Shown: positions 7,818 to 17,120, counted from the stretch's first letter. The stretch: DNA of 64,000 nucleotides from WTFY01 sp964614915 (GCA_964614915.1 CAZTNC010000008.1:1-64000); one strand, 5' to 3'. Numbers and translations are program-made. Notes: generated from the sequence alone by a model not told the origin.

Positions 7818-8570
7818 TCAGTGGATATCCATCCAGTAGTTTTTCTTCAAGAAGTAGGAAAGTGTTCCCAGCACGGCAAGGAAAAACAGCACACCGATAC
7901 CTATTTTCTTGCGCACCAGCTGGGCTGGCTCACTCAGATAAGCCAGGAAATTGACTGTATCCACCACAACCTGCTCGTATTCCTCTTCGCTGAGCACTCC
8001 TGGCTGCATCATCTCAAACCGATCAAACACAGGATGCTCCCTGCCGTTTTCGTCTGCTTCGTCATGGAACACCGCTTTTTGCGAGCCCTGCAAATTGATC
8101 AGTACATGCGGCATCGCCGTATTGGGCAAGTGCAGGTTGTTTACGCCGAAAGGGCGTGTCTCATCGATATAGAATGTTTTCAGGAATTCATACACCGCCT
8201 GGGAGCCGATCGCACGCACATGAGTGCTCAGATCGGGGGGATCAATGCCGAGAAACCAGTCCATGGCATCTCCTCTCTTCATGGCAACGGTCATCAGATC
8301 ACCAAATTTCTGCTCGGTGAAGATCATGTTGTTTTTCATCAGGTCTTCACTGATGCCCAGATCGTCAGCGACCCGCTTGTAGCGGCTGTGCTTTGCAGGG
8401 TGACAGCTCAGGCAGTAATTGACAAAATACTTGGCACCCCGCTGCAGTGAAGTCCGGTTGCTCAAATCGATATCGATTTTCCCAAAGCTTCCTTTTTCAT
8501 ACATGCTGGTTCCCGCTGCCCAGGTAACACTGGTCGACAGCAGAACAACTACAGCAGCCAAGACTTTCAT
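7818..8570 (-). CDS. petC: Ubiquinol-cytochrome c reductase, cytochrome c1 subunit
   Basis: Cytochrome c1 transfers electrons from the Rieske protein to soluble cytochrome c in the bc1 complex. From the chosen ATG the 250-residue product begins with a Sec signal (MKVLAAVVVLLSTSVTWA). It carries one covalent heme site (NYCLSCHPAKH) and ends with a single C-terminal membrane anchor (IGIGVLFFLAVLGTLSYFLKK). The axial Met lies probably in NTAMPHVL. A longer reading starting at 8678 would overlap petB by 100 nt and has no signal peptide at its N-terminus, so it was rejected. The gene begins 8 nt after petB. Confidence 0.95.
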   Translation of the reverse strand: MKVLAAVVVLLSTSVTWAAGTSMYEKGSFGKIDIDLSNRTSLQRGAKYFVNYCLSCHPAKHSRYKRVADDLGISEDLMKNNMIFTEQKFGDLMTVAMKRGDAMDWFLGIDPPDLSTHVRAIGSQAVYEFLKTFYIDETRPFGVNNLHLPNTAMPHVLINLQGSQKAVFHDEADENGREHPVFDRFEMMQPGVLSEEEYEQVVVDTVNFLAYLSEPAQLVRKKIGIGVLFFLAVLGTLSYFLKKNYWMDIH

Positions 8571-8578
8571 ACGGGCCT

Positions 8579-9970
8579 TCAGGACGTGACTCTCGCGGGC
8601 TCTTCTTTTTCCTGGCCCAGACCTGAGAACAATGGCAGCAGCAGCGTGACCACCAGATATGCTGCCGGGATAATCCATGTCTTCCAGATCAGTTCAGGGT
8701 ACTCGGAAGTGTTCATGAAAACGTCGTACAGCGTGATGGCCCCCAGCAGTATTACAAAGCTGCTGATCCAGAATACTGCACCGTGCGGCCTGCTGTAGGT
8801 CCAAAGTACCACAAAAAACAGGAAGTACAGCTCCGTGAAGCGCAGCGCCAGCTGCGAGTACAGGGGCGTGACCGCGTTCAGGCCCAAGTATCCAAGAATA
8901 ATGAACGTAATGGCGAACACCAGCAGATTGATCTTGAACAAGGCACTCCGGTAACGGATGGACTTGATCGGATTGCGATCTATCCAGGGCAGGAAGAACA
9001 GCACGATGATCGCAAGCACCATACCCACAAAGCCGCCAAAAGGATCCGGTATGGCCCGCAGTACCGTATAAAAAGGAGTGAAATACCAGATGGGAGCGAT
9101 GTGCTCCGGTGTATTCAGTGTGTTGGCCGGATCAAAATTGGCATGCTCCAAAAAGTAGCCGTACATGTCAGGGATAAAGAACACTACGACTGAGAAAATA
9201 GCCAGGAATACGACGGCCCCGAATATGTCCTTGACGGTGTAATACGGATGAAACGGGACGCCATCGACAGGAATTCCGTTTGCGTCCTTGGTTTTCTTGA
9301 TTTCGACACCGTCGGGGTTGTTGGAACCCACCTCATGCAGTGCCAGAATATGACCGATCACCAGGGCCAGCAATGCTAGCGGCATGGCAATCACATGCAG
9401 CGAAAAAAAGCGGTTCAGGGTGGCATCCGATATGACGAAATCCCCTCGGATCCACTCGGAAATCGCCTCGCCGATGTACGGGATCGTATTGAACAGGTTG
9501 ATGATGACTTGCGCCCCCCAGTACGACATGTTGCCCCAAGGCAGCAAATACCCCATGAAGGCCTCCGCCATCAGCACCACATAGATCAGCATTCCGAAAA
9601 TCCAGATCAGTTCACGCGGGTTTTTGAACGAGCCGTACATCAGCCCGCGAAACATGTGCAGGTACACCACAATGAAAAAGAACGATGCGCCGGTGGAATG
9701 CATGTATCGAATCAGCCAACCCCAGTTGACATCCCGCATGATGTGTTCGACCGAGGCAAATGCCAGCTCCGCGTCGGGCTTGTAATGCATGGTCAGGAAA
9801 ATACCGCTCAAGATCTGGATCACCAGAACAAGCAGGGCGAGGGAACCGAAAAAATACCAGAAGTTGAAATTTTTGGGCGCGTAGTACTCAGCGAAGTGAT
9901 CTCTCCACATCTTACTCAGTGGAAAACGCGCATCAATCCATCCAAGCAGACCCCCCGTTTGTCCGCTCAT
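8579..9970 (-). CDS. petB: Ubiquinol-cytochrome c reductase, cytochrome b subunit
   Basis: This is the membrane core of the bc1 complex, holding hemes bL and bH and both quinone sites. The 463-residue protein is full length, with eight or more hydrophobic helices. Helix B has MHSTGASFFFIVVYLHMFRG and helix D has FFSLHVIAMPLALLALVIGH, supplying the heme-ligand histidines. The N-terminal helix begins near WYFFGSLALLVLVIQ. The Qo-site motif that is PEWY in most bc1 complexes reads PIWY here (residues 293-296). The C-terminal b-c half (residues about 300-460) is fused, as is normal for bc1. The start overlaps the petA stop by 4 nt (ATGA), indicating translational coupling. Confidence 0.96.
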   Translation of the reverse strand: MSGQTGGLLGWIDARFPLSKMWRDHFAEYYAPKNFNFWYFFGSLALLVLVIQILSGIFLTMHYKPDAELAFASVEHIMRDVNWGWLIRYMHSTGASFFFIVVYLHMFRGLMYGSFKNPRELIWIFGMLIYVVLMAEAFMGYLLPWGNMSYWGAQVIINLFNTIPYIGEAISEWIRGDFVISDATLNRFFSLHVIAMPLALLALVIGHILALHEVGSNNPDGVEIKKTKDANGIPVDGVPFHPYYTVKDIFGAVVFLAIFSVVVFFIPDMYGYFLEHANFDPANTLNTPEHIAPIWYFTPFYTVLRAIPDPFGGFVGMVLAIIVLFFLPWIDRNPIKSIRYRSALFKINLLVFAITFIILGYLGLNAVTPLYSQLALRFTELYFLFFVVLWTYSRPHGAVFWISSFVILLGAITLYDVFMNTSEYPELIWKTWIIPAAYLVVTLLLPLFSGLGQEKEEPARVTS

Positions 9971-10560
9971 GCAGCGGCCTCTTCTCTGGTCATTCCAATC
10001 AATATGCGTCCATCACTCAGGAAGTAATAGGGAGGAACTTCAAGGTTCTTATTCGCCGGCACATTCTTGTACACGCGCCCGGCAAGGTCGAACCTCGATC
10101 CATGACAGGCACAGTAGAATCCACCCCGCCAGTTTGCGCTGATCGTACCCGGTTCAGGACGGTATTCCGGAGCGCAGCCAAGATGGGTGCAGATGCCGAT
10201 CAGTACCAGAAATTCTTTCTTGATGGACCGGAATTCGTTTTGCGCAAACGCCGGCTGCTGGTCTTCCCTGGATTCGGGGTCACGCAGTTTGGGCGTCAGT
10301 GCGCTCAGGGATTCCACCATCTCAGGGGTACGGCGAATGATCCACACGGGTTTTCTGCGCCAGATTTCCTGAATCTGCTGACCTGGCTGCATCTTGCTCA
10401 CATCCACCTCGACCGGCGCACCGGCGGCACGCGCACTCGCGCTTGGATTCATGCTTGAAACAAAGGGCCAGGCCGTGATGACCGCGCCCACTCCACCGAC
10501 AATGGCCACCCCGCCCGTCAGCGCCTTGCGACGGCCATGATCAATGTTGTCATTTGCCAT
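9967..10560 (-). CDS. petA: Ubiquinol-cytochrome c reductase, Rieske iron-sulfur subunit
   Basis: The Rieske protein carries the high-potential 2Fe-2S cluster that takes the first electron from ubiquinol. The 197-residue protein has an uncleaved Tat-type anchor (GRRKALTGGVAIVGGVGAVITAW) and a hinge. The cluster domain has both ligand boxes, CTHLGCAPEY and CACHGSRFD (two Cys, two His, and the disulfide Cys pair). It is the first gene of petABC. Only about 185 bp without a recognised gene separates it from nif3 upstream, and that stretch probably holds the promoter, though I could not place it convincingly. Confidence 0.96.
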   Translation of the reverse strand: MANDNIDHGRRKALTGGVAIVGGVGAVITAWPFVSSMNPSASARAAGAPVEVDVSKMQPGQQIQEIWRRKPVWIIRRTPEMVESLSALTPKLRDPESREDQQPAFAQNEFRSIKKEFLVLIGICTHLGCAPEYRPEPGTISANWRGGFYCACHGSRFDLAGRVYKNVPANKNLEVPPYYFLSDGRILIGMTREEAAA

Positions 10561-10745
10561 GTAAAAGTTTCCCTCGTCACCCTAATAAGGTGTCAGGCTG
10601 CGAAGCAGACAGTAAGCAGTTCGTGCGTTCAGAAAATCCAGTGCGGGTGTTTTCGGTGTTGGATCAAAGGATGTCAGTCTTTGAAAGATGCGTAGGATGG
10701 CCCAAGATCCAAAATCCGTCAAGTGGAATACCCATGAATCCCGGC

Positions 10746-11501
10746 CTATGCCGGGTTATCGATGTCGACAAATTCATGCCCGAGACCAAATTTCTGCTCC
10801 AGGTGCTGCCCCAGGGCCTGTACCCCGTATCGCTCAGTTGCGTGATGGCCGGCAGCAAAATAATGGATTTTGGCCTCTCTCGCCATGTGGGTGGTGGGCT
10901 CTGAAATTTCGCCGCTGATATAGGCATCCAGATTTGCATCAATGGCCTGTTCGATGAATCCCTGCCCGGCTCCCGTACACCATCCGACGGTTGTGATCCT
11001 GTCAGGTCCTGCATTCACATGTATGCAACTACGCTGCAAAGTGGCATCGATGCGTGCCTTGAACGTCTCTGCCGGTATAGGCTCAAGGTGACCGTAGCTC
11101 ACGCAGGCAACCTGCTCCCGGGCCTGCAACACTCCATCCATCTGGATTCCCAGAAGACGCCCCAGTTGAGCATTGTTACCTACCTCCGGATGCGCATCCA
11201 GAGGAAGATGATAGGCGAGGAGATTGATGTTGTTTTGCAACAGCACGGCAAGCCGTGCACGCTTGATTCCGGTAATGCGCGGGTCCTCGTTTTTCCAGAA
11301 GTACCCGTGATGGACCAGTACCGCATCCGCTTTTCTGAGGCACGCAGCTTCAAGCAGTGCCTGGCTGGCAGTCACCCCGGTAACAATATCTCGTATGCTC
11401 TCCTTGCCTTCGACCTGCAGGCCGTTCGGGCAGTAATCCTGGAAGCGGTCAGCTTGCAACAGGGTGTCGGTGTATTGCGTAAGTTCCTGTATGGTCACCA
11501 T
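10746..11501 (-). CDS. Nif3-like dinuclear metal centre hexameric protein (YbgI family)
   Basis: A 251-residue member of the NIF3/YbgI family, often annotated as GTP cyclohydrolase 1 type 2. These are toroidal hexamers with a dinuclear metal site whose cellular role is uncertain. Metal-ligand motifs are present: DAVLVHHGYFWKNE (His-His), LLAYHLPLDAHPEVGNN, and near the C-terminus ISGEISEPTTHMAR and YFAAGHHATERYGVQAL. Length is normal. It is the last gene of the murA-his run, 79 nt beyond hisC. In Pseudomonas-type genomes the protease gene algW lies in this gap, but it is absent here. Confidence 0.9.
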   Translation of the reverse strand: MVTIQELTQYTDTLLQADRFQDYCPNGLQVEGKESIRDIVTGVTASQALLEAACLRKADAVLVHHGYFWKNEDPRITGIKRARLAVLLQNNINLLAYHLPLDAHPEVGNNAQLGRLLGIQMDGVLQAREQVACVSYGHLEPIPAETFKARIDATLQRSCIHVNAGPDRITTVGWCTGAGQGFIEQAIDANLDAYISGEISEPTTHMAREAKIHYFAAGHHATERYGVQALGQHLEQKFGLGHEFVDIDNPA

Positions 11502-11580
11502 GTTCGTACGTAATCAGAAAACCTCGGAAAAAAGGGTATCCAAGCCGGTACCTGCACGCAAATCTTCCGTTGCCGTCTTG

Positions 11581-12657
11581 TCAGGACAGGGCACTGCGCA
11601 GGGCATCAAGAAATGCACGGTTTTCTTCTTCCGTGCCTACTGTGACTCGCAAACAATTTTCCAGCAGCAAGCCATCAGCCACGTTCTTGATCAGGACCTT
11701 GTGCTCCAGCAACTGGCTGAACACCGTATTCGCGGATTTATCCAGTGTCCGAAACAAGATGAAGTTAGCTTCGCTCGGGAAAACCTGGATATTTCCAATC
11801 GCACACATGGCCGTGAACAGCCGTTCTCGCTGCTCACAAATCAGGCGGGCTTGTGCCTCAAGAACAGAAATATTGTCCAGGGCGAAGCTGGCGCTCAGCT
11901 GCGTCAGCACATTTACGTTATAAGGCAGACGCAGCTTGTTGAATTCCTCCAACCACTGTTGTGCCCCCAACAGGCAACCCAGACGCAGGCCTGCCAGACC
12001 CATTTTTGACAGTGTGCGCAACATCAGTACATGTGAATATTTTTCAACCAGCGGCATCATTGTGTGTGAAGCAAACGGCGCATAGGCTTCGTCGATAACG
12101 ACCAGACCGCCTGAGCGCTGCACAATCTGTTCTACCTGCTGCTGCGGCCAGAGCATGCCGGTTGGATTATTCGGGCAATCCAGAAACACCACGGCCGGAT
12201 CATTCTCCTGGATGGCCGCACAAATTTGATCTGCCTGCAGGGCAAAGGACTTGGCAGACAGGGGAACCTCAATGACTTGCACACCGACAAACTCTGCAAT
12301 AAGCCTGTACATGGAAAAGCTGGGCGTGACGGTGAGGATGCACGCGCCCGGCTTGGCGATGGACAGAATCAGCAACTGGATCAGTTCATCCGAGCCGTTG
12401 CCAAACATCAGGTGAATACCGTCAGGCACCGAGAATGTTCTGCTGAAATTCTGTCTGAGCTGCACCGCCTGGGAATCAGGATAGCGATTCAAGGCTGCCT
12501 TTTCGAGTACACCCAGCCACTGTTTCTGCAATGCTTCAGGCCACCCGTACGGATTTTCCATTGCATCCAGTTTTACATAGCCCCCGGCGTCTGCCACATG
12601 GTAGCTTCGCATGTTGGCAATTTCCGTACGCAGCAGTTGTTGCGGTCTAACAGCCAT
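11581..12657 (-). CDS. hisC: Histidinol-phosphate aminotransferase
   Basis: HisC is a PLP enzyme that converts imidazole acetol-phosphate to histidinol phosphate. The 358-residue protein is a fold-type I aminotransferase. It has LMFGNGSDELIQLLI near the cofactor phosphate site, DCPNNPTGMLW, VVIDEAYAPFAS, and the Schiff-base lysine in MLRTLSKMGLAGLRLG with the downstream Arg. A leading Met-Ala-Val-Arg-Pro start follows hisD by 11 nt on the same strand, so it is in the his operon. Confidence 0.95.
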   Translation of the reverse strand: MAVRPQQLLRTEIANMRSYHVADAGGYVKLDAMENPYGWPEALQKQWLGVLEKAALNRYPDSQAVQLRQNFSRTFSVPDGIHLMFGNGSDELIQLLILSIAKPGACILTVTPSFSMYRLIAEFVGVQVIEVPLSAKSFALQADQICAAIQENDPAVVFLDCPNNPTGMLWPQQQVEQIVQRSGGLVVIDEAYAPFASHTMMPLVEKYSHVLMLRTLSKMGLAGLRLGCLLGAQQWLEEFNKLRLPYNVNVLTQLSASFALDNISVLEAQARLICEQRERLFTAMCAIGNIQVFPSEANFILFRTLDKSANTVFSQLLEHKVLIKNVADGLLLENCLRVTVGTEEENRAFLDALRSALS

Positions 12658-12668
12658 TGCAACAGTTG

Positions 12669-13982
12669 TCAGGTAGCCGTTGTCTGCTTATATCGATATT
12701 CAGCCGATCTGGCATGTGCAGACAAGCCTTCACTATGCGCCAGAACTGCAGCTACTTTGCCCAGTTTCTTTGCCCCTTCACGGGAACAGTTCACGACACT
12801 TGTGCGTTTCTGGAAGTCGTACACCCCCAGAGGCGACGAATAGCGTGCCGTTGTGGACGTCGGCAGCACGTGGTTAGGACCGGCACAGTAATCTCCGAAC
12901 ACTTCGGGAGAATCCTGTCCCAGAAACACCGCTCCAGCATTGCTAATTTTTTCCAGCAGTGCATGCGGCTCGGACACGCACAGCATCAGGTGTTCCGGTG
13001 CAATCCGGTTGCTCAGTTCAGCTGCCTCCTCCAGATTTTCCACCTGGATAAACACCCCCGAGTTGTTCATCGAGTGGGTGATCGTTTCCGCACGGTCCAG
13101 CTGGCCCAGCTGTTTTTGCATGTGCTTCAGAACCTGTTCCAGGAATGCATCTTCGGTTGCAATCAGCATGGCACGTGCCTGGGGATCGTGTTCCGCCTGC
13201 GAAAACAGGTCCATGGCGACCCACTCGGCATCTGCGTGGCCATCGCAGATCACAAGCACCTCGGAAGGCCCGGCAATCATGTCGATGCCCACCTGGCCGT
13301 AGACCATGCGTTTTGCGCATGCGACATAGGCGTTGCCTGGACCCACGATCTTGTCAACCTTGGGAATGGTATGCGTGCCGTACGCAAATGCCGCGACAGC
13401 CTGGGCTCCACCGATGGTGAATACCCGATCCACTCCCGCAATCGCACCGGCCGCCAGCACCACCGGATTCAGATCACCATGGGGGGCAGGCACTGCCATG
13501 CAAATCAATTCAACTCCGGCAACCTTTGCGGGGATGACATTCATCAGAACGGAAGACGGATATGCAGCGGTTCCACCCGGCACATACACACCCACTTTCT
13601 GCAAGGCCGTAACTTTCTGCCCGACTTCATTTCCGTATTCGTCCTGCATCGTCCAGGACTGTATACGCTGGCGTTTTGCATAATCCCGGATCCGGGATGC
13701 GGCAGTTTCCAGCGCCTTCCGCTGTTCGCCACTGATGGATTGCAGGGCTTCCTGTACTTGTGATTTCGCGATCTCCAGATCACTCACACGCTCTGCCGAA
13801 ATGTGATCATGGCGTTGTGTGAATTTCAGGAGTGCTGCATCGCCCTGGGTGCGAACCGCTTCGAGAATTTCTGCAACACTGCGATGTACATCCTGCTCAG
13901 CTGCCGGGACGCTGCTGAGCCAGCTTTCAAAGTGTGCAGGAAAGTCTGCGTCTCTGGTATGAAGACGGGTAATGTCCAGCAT
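12669..13982 (-). CDS. hisD: Histidinol dehydrogenase
   Basis: HisD performs the last two steps of histidine synthesis, oxidising L-histidinol to L-histidine with NAD+ and Zn2+. The 437-residue protein has the family signatures: YVPGGTAAYPSSVLMN, the NAD-binding VFTIGGAQAVAAFAYGT, the KVDKIVGPGNAYVACAKR box, IAGPSEVLVICDG, and the Zn-ligand SQAEHDPQA. The conserved IAPEHLML and AGPNHVLPTSTTARYSS appear near the C-terminus. It lies between aroG and hisC with gaps of 14 and 11 nt. Confidence 0.96.
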   Translation of the reverse strand: MLDITRLHTRDADFPAHFESWLSSVPAAEQDVHRSVAEILEAVRTQGDAALLKFTQRHDHISAERVSDLEIAKSQVQEALQSISGEQRKALETAASRIRDYAKRQRIQSWTMQDEYGNEVGQKVTALQKVGVYVPGGTAAYPSSVLMNVIPAKVAGVELICMAVPAPHGDLNPVVLAAGAIAGVDRVFTIGGAQAVAAFAYGTHTIPKVDKIVGPGNAYVACAKRMVYGQVGIDMIAGPSEVLVICDGHADAEWVAMDLFSQAEHDPQARAMLIATEDAFLEQVLKHMQKQLGQLDRAETITHSMNNSGVFIQVENLEEAAELSNRIAPEHLMLCVSEPHALLEKISNAGAVFLGQDSPEVFGDYCAGPNHVLPTSTTARYSSPLGVYDFQKRTSVVNCSREGAKKLGKVAAVLAHSEGLSAHARSAEYRYKQTTAT

Positions 13983-13996
13983 GGGAGGGTCGGGAG

Positions 13997-15073
13997 TCAG
14001 GCTGCGCTTACAGCAGAGTTGGCATCACGCCGTATTCGCACCGCGCCTGCCAGCATGTGCAGCAGTTCTTCGGTCGTCTCCCATCCCATGCACGCATCCG
14101 TAATACTCTGACCGTACGTCAGTTCGATACCCGGCTTGGCATCCTGACGGCCAGCCACAAGATGACTTTCAATCATCACCCCGAATATACGTGTATCCCC
14201 CGCATTGAACTGGGTAACAATGGACTGCCCGACCTCCATTTGCTTGTCATGCTGCTTGAAGCTGTTGGCATGGCTGAAATCCACCATCAACCGGGGTTCC
14301 AGGCCCGATTTTTCAAGCAAGAGGGCTGCGGCATTGATATTTTCCTGGTTGTAATTCGGCTCTCTCCCGCCACGCAGAATCACGTGACAATCCGGATTTC
14401 CGGTGGTGGAGAATATCGCCGACCGACCGGCCTTGGTCACAGACAAGAAATGATGTGGATTTGTTGCAGACCCCACGGCATCTACCGCAACCTGCAAGTC
14501 TCCGCTGGTAGCATTCTTGAAGCCAACCGGGCAGGACAATCCAGAAGCCAGCTCACGGTGCACCTGGCTTTCCGTGGTTCGTGCACCAATTGCGCCCCAA
14601 CTGACCAAGTCGGCAACATACTGGGGGCTGATCAGGTCCAGATATTCCGTACCTGCCGGCAGGCCCATCTCGTTAAGATCCAGCAGCAGCTTGCGTGCAA
14701 TACGCAACCCCTTGTTAATTTCAAAGCTCCCATCCAGATTCGGATCGTTGATCAGGCCCTTCCAGCCAACGGTCGTGCGCGGTTTTTCGAAATACACACG
14801 CATGATGATGACGAGATCGTCGATCAGCTTTTTTCGAAGAGCCATCAGGCGGGCAGCATATTCGCTGGCCGCATCTGCATCATGAATGGAACAGGGGCCA
14901 ACGATCACCAGCAAGCGATCATCTTTGCCATGCAGGATCTTCTGAACATCTGCACGTGCCATGTGCACACATCTCGCAGCGTTATCAGTAATCGGATACT
15001 CACTGCGCAAAACAGAGGGGGCTATCAACTCCTTGATTTCCACAATTTTCAGATCGTCTGTCTGGTAACTCAT
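13997..15073 (-). CDS. aroG: 3-deoxy-7-phosphoheptulonate (DAHP) synthase, class I alpha
   Basis: DAHP synthase condenses phosphoenolpyruvate with erythrose-4-phosphate, the first step of the shikimate pathway. The 358-residue protein matches the AroFGH type: VIVGPCSIHDADAASEYA, MRVYFEKPRTTVGWKGLINDP, PAGTEYLDLISPQYVADLVSW with GAIGARTTESQVHRE, GFKNATSGDLQVA, VILRGGREPNYN and MVDFSHANSFKQH. The N-terminal extension before residue 40 carries the feedback-inhibition region of this class; which aromatic amino acid inhibits it cannot be read off. Its position inside the his run, between hisG and hisD, is unusual. Confidence 0.94.
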   Translation of the reverse strand: MSYQTDDLKIVEIKELIAPSVLRSEYPITDNAARCVHMARADVQKILHGKDDRLLVIVGPCSIHDADAASEYAARLMALRKKLIDDLVIIMRVYFEKPRTTVGWKGLINDPNLDGSFEINKGLRIARKLLLDLNEMGLPAGTEYLDLISPQYVADLVSWGAIGARTTESQVHRELASGLSCPVGFKNATSGDLQVAVDAVGSATNPHHFLSVTKAGRSAIFSTTGNPDCHVILRGGREPNYNQENINAAALLLEKSGLEPRLMVDFSHANSFKQHDKQMEVGQSIVTQFNAGDTRIFGVMIESHLVAGRQDAKPGIELTYGQSITDACMGWETTEELLHMLAGAVRIRRDANSAVSAA

Positions 15074-15097
15074 GATCTACTCTGCCTTCAAAATCCG

Positions 15098-15745
15098 TTA
15101 TTCACTTGCAGCAAGTTTGAACTGCTCAATGAGGCGCCTAAGTGTAGCAGATTTTATCTTCATTGCTGCCTTGTTGACGATCAGACGACAACTGATGTCA
15201 GCAACGTGTTCGACGGGAGTCAAGCCATTCGCCTTGAGTGTATTGCCGGTGGCAACCAGGTCCACAATACAGTCTGCGAGGCCTAACACCGGTGCGAGCT
15301 CCATCGAGCCATACAGTTTGATCAACTCAACCTGCAGACCCTTGGCTGCAAAATGCTGTTGCGTGCTCCGCACGTACTTGGTAGCCACACGCAAACGCCT
15401 GCTGTGCTGCAGTTGCGGTTCTGTTGCTGCCACCATGAGACGGCATTTTGCGATCCCGAGATCAACAGGCTCATAAATGCCGCCGCCGGTGAATTCCATC
15501 AGTACATCCTTGCCAACAATGCCAAGTTCTGCGACGCCATACTGAACATAGGTCGGCACATCCCTGGAACGAACGACCAGCAGACGGATCCCGGGTTGAC
15601 TGGTGGACAACACAAGCTTTCGTCCTTCCAGATCCTCCTCGGCCACGCTGATGCCCATAGTCGAAAGCAAAGGCAGGCTCTCCTCAAAGACACGCCCTTT
15701 TGAGATCGCGATAGTCGTCGAGTTATTGTCGGCTTGCGTAGTCAT
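15098..15745 (-). CDS. hisG: ATP phosphoribosyltransferase, short form HisG
   Basis: HisG catalyses the first step of histidine synthesis, joining PRPP and ATP. From the chosen ATG (MTTQADNNST) the protein is 215 residues. That is the short form, which lacks the C-terminal regulatory ACT-like domain and needs the HisRS-like partner HisZ for activity. Motifs: IAISKGRVFEESLPLL, YVQYGVAELGIVGKDVLME and the PRPP loop ADCIVDLVATGNTLKANGL. A longer reading to 15787 adds 14 residues unlike the family. No hisZ is visible in this window. It sits 42 nt after murA and leads aroG-hisD-hisC. Confidence 0.94.
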   Translation of the reverse strand: MTTQADNNSTTIAISKGRVFEESLPLLSTMGISVAEEDLEGRKLVLSTSQPGIRLLVVRSRDVPTYVQYGVAELGIVGKDVLMEFTGGGIYEPVDLGIAKCRLMVAATEPQLQHSRRLRVATKYVRSTQQHFAAKGLQVELIKLYGSMELAPVLGLADCIVDLVATGNTLKANGLTPVEHVADISCRLIVNKAAMKIKSATLRRLIEQFKLAASE

Positions 15746-15787
15746 GTCTGGATAGGAACTGAAGTTTCTTGCATCACTGCAAATCAA

Positions 15788-17047
15788 TCAATGCGGGACA
15801 CGGCGAATGCTGGCGCCCAACTGCATCAGCTTTTCCTCGATACACTCGTAGCCACGGTCAATATGGTATATGCGATCGACCACGGTCTGGCCATCCGCGA
15901 TCAAGCCGGCCAGGATCAAGCTCGCGGATGCACGCAAGTCCGTCGCCATCACCGGAGCGGCCACCAGTTTGTCAACCCCGGTCGTGATCGCAGTATTTCC
16001 TGTCACCTTTATTTTCGCGCCCATCCTTTGCATTTCCTGTATGTGCATAAAACGGTTTTCAAATACAGACTCCGTGATGGTCCCGGAACCCTCAGCAATA
16101 CAGTTCAGTGCTGTGAACTGTGCCTGCATGTCTGTCGGAAATGCAGGATACGGTGCCGTACAGATATTGATGCTTTTGGGTCGCTTCTTGCACATGTCGA
16201 TCTCCACCCAGTTTTCATCGCAATGGACCTTGGCGCCCGCTTCCTTGAGTTTCATTAATATGGACTCAAGGAACTTTGGCTGGGCATTTTTCAGTCGCAC
16301 ATGCCCGCCCGTAATGGCCGTTGCAACCAGAAAGGTCCCGGTCTCGATCCGGTCCGTAAGCACGCTGTATTGACACCCGTGTAATCTGTCTACTCCCTGG
16401 ATCGTGATCTTGCCGGTTCCCGCGCCCTCGATCTTGGCACCCATCTTGATCAAGCAGTTGGCCAAGTCCGTCACTTCGGGCTCACGTGCTGCATTCTCGA
16501 TCACGGTCGTGCCAACGGCCAGAGTAGCCGCCATCATCAGGTTTTCGGTGCCGGTGACCGTGACACTGTCCATCACAAGGTGCGCACCCTTCAAGCGCTT
16601 GGATCTTGCATGGATATAGCCACCCCTGACTTCAATTTCCGCCCCCATTGCCTCAAGTCCATGCAAATGCAGGTTCACAGGCCGCGAACCGATGGCACAA
16701 CCCCCCGGCAGGGACACTTCAGCCTCTCCGAAACGCGCCAGCAGGGGGCCAAGTACCAGAATGGAGGCCCGCATGGTCTTCACAACCTCGTAGGGTGCAA
16801 ACAGTTCCTTGATGGGCCCGGAATTCACTTCGATATTCATGTGTTCATCCAGCGTCAGCGAAACACCCATGCGGCCCAGCAATTCCATGGTCGTGGTGAC
16901 ATCCTGCAAATGCGGAACATTGGCAATCTGCATGGGCCCGTCTGCCAGCAGGGTAGCAGCCAGAATTGGTAGCACTGCATTTTTGGCACCGGAGACCCGA
17001 ATCTCGCCTTCCAGCACACGTCCACCATCTATCAATAGCTTTTCCAT
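15788..17047 (-). CDS. murA: UDP-N-acetylglucosamine 1-carboxyvinyltransferase
   Basis: MurA commits UDP-GlcNAc to peptidoglycan by transferring the enolpyruvyl group of PEP, and it is the fosfomycin target. The 419-residue protein has the two-domain EPSP-synthase fold with VSGAKNAVLPILAATLLA at the N-terminus. The catalytic-loop cysteine lies in LPGGCAIGSRPVNLHL (residue about 115), so it is the fosfomycin-sensitive Cys type. The C-terminal domain has ATDLRASASLILAGLIADG and RIYHIDRGYE. It lies between mlaC and hisG on the same strand. ibaG (BolA-like) and mlaB, usually immediately upstream, are missing. A 5-bp hairpin (17078-17090) lies in the 73-nt gap to mlaC. Confidence 0.97.
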   Translation of the reverse strand: MEKLLIDGGRVLEGEIRVSGAKNAVLPILAATLLADGPMQIANVPHLQDVTTTMELLGRMGVSLTLDEHMNIEVNSGPIKELFAPYEVVKTMRASILVLGPLLARFGEAEVSLPGGCAIGSRPVNLHLHGLEAMGAEIEVRGGYIHARSKRLKGAHLVMDSVTVTGTENLMMAATLAVGTTVIENAAREPEVTDLANCLIKMGAKIEGAGTGKITIQGVDRLHGCQYSVLTDRIETGTFLVATAITGGHVRLKNAQPKFLESILMKLKEAGAKVHCDENWVEIDMCKKRPKSINICTAPYPAFPTDMQAQFTALNCIAEGSGTITESVFENRFMHIQEMQRMGAKIKVTGNTAITTGVDKLVAAPVMATDLRASASLILAGLIADGQTVVDRIYHIDRGYECIEEKLMQLGASIRRVPH

Positions 17048-17120
17048 GACCGGGAATACGTTACTTAAATAGGACTAGGTCGGTTCGACCACGAATGGCA
17101 GGCCTGACCCGCACTGAAAT

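Noticed and set aside
12657..13763. 368-codon open frame on the plus strand
   Set aside because: Antisense to hisD; no recognisable protein features.
14057..15286. 409-codon open frame on the plus strand
   Set aside because: Shadow of the DAHP synthase and hisG genes on the other strand.
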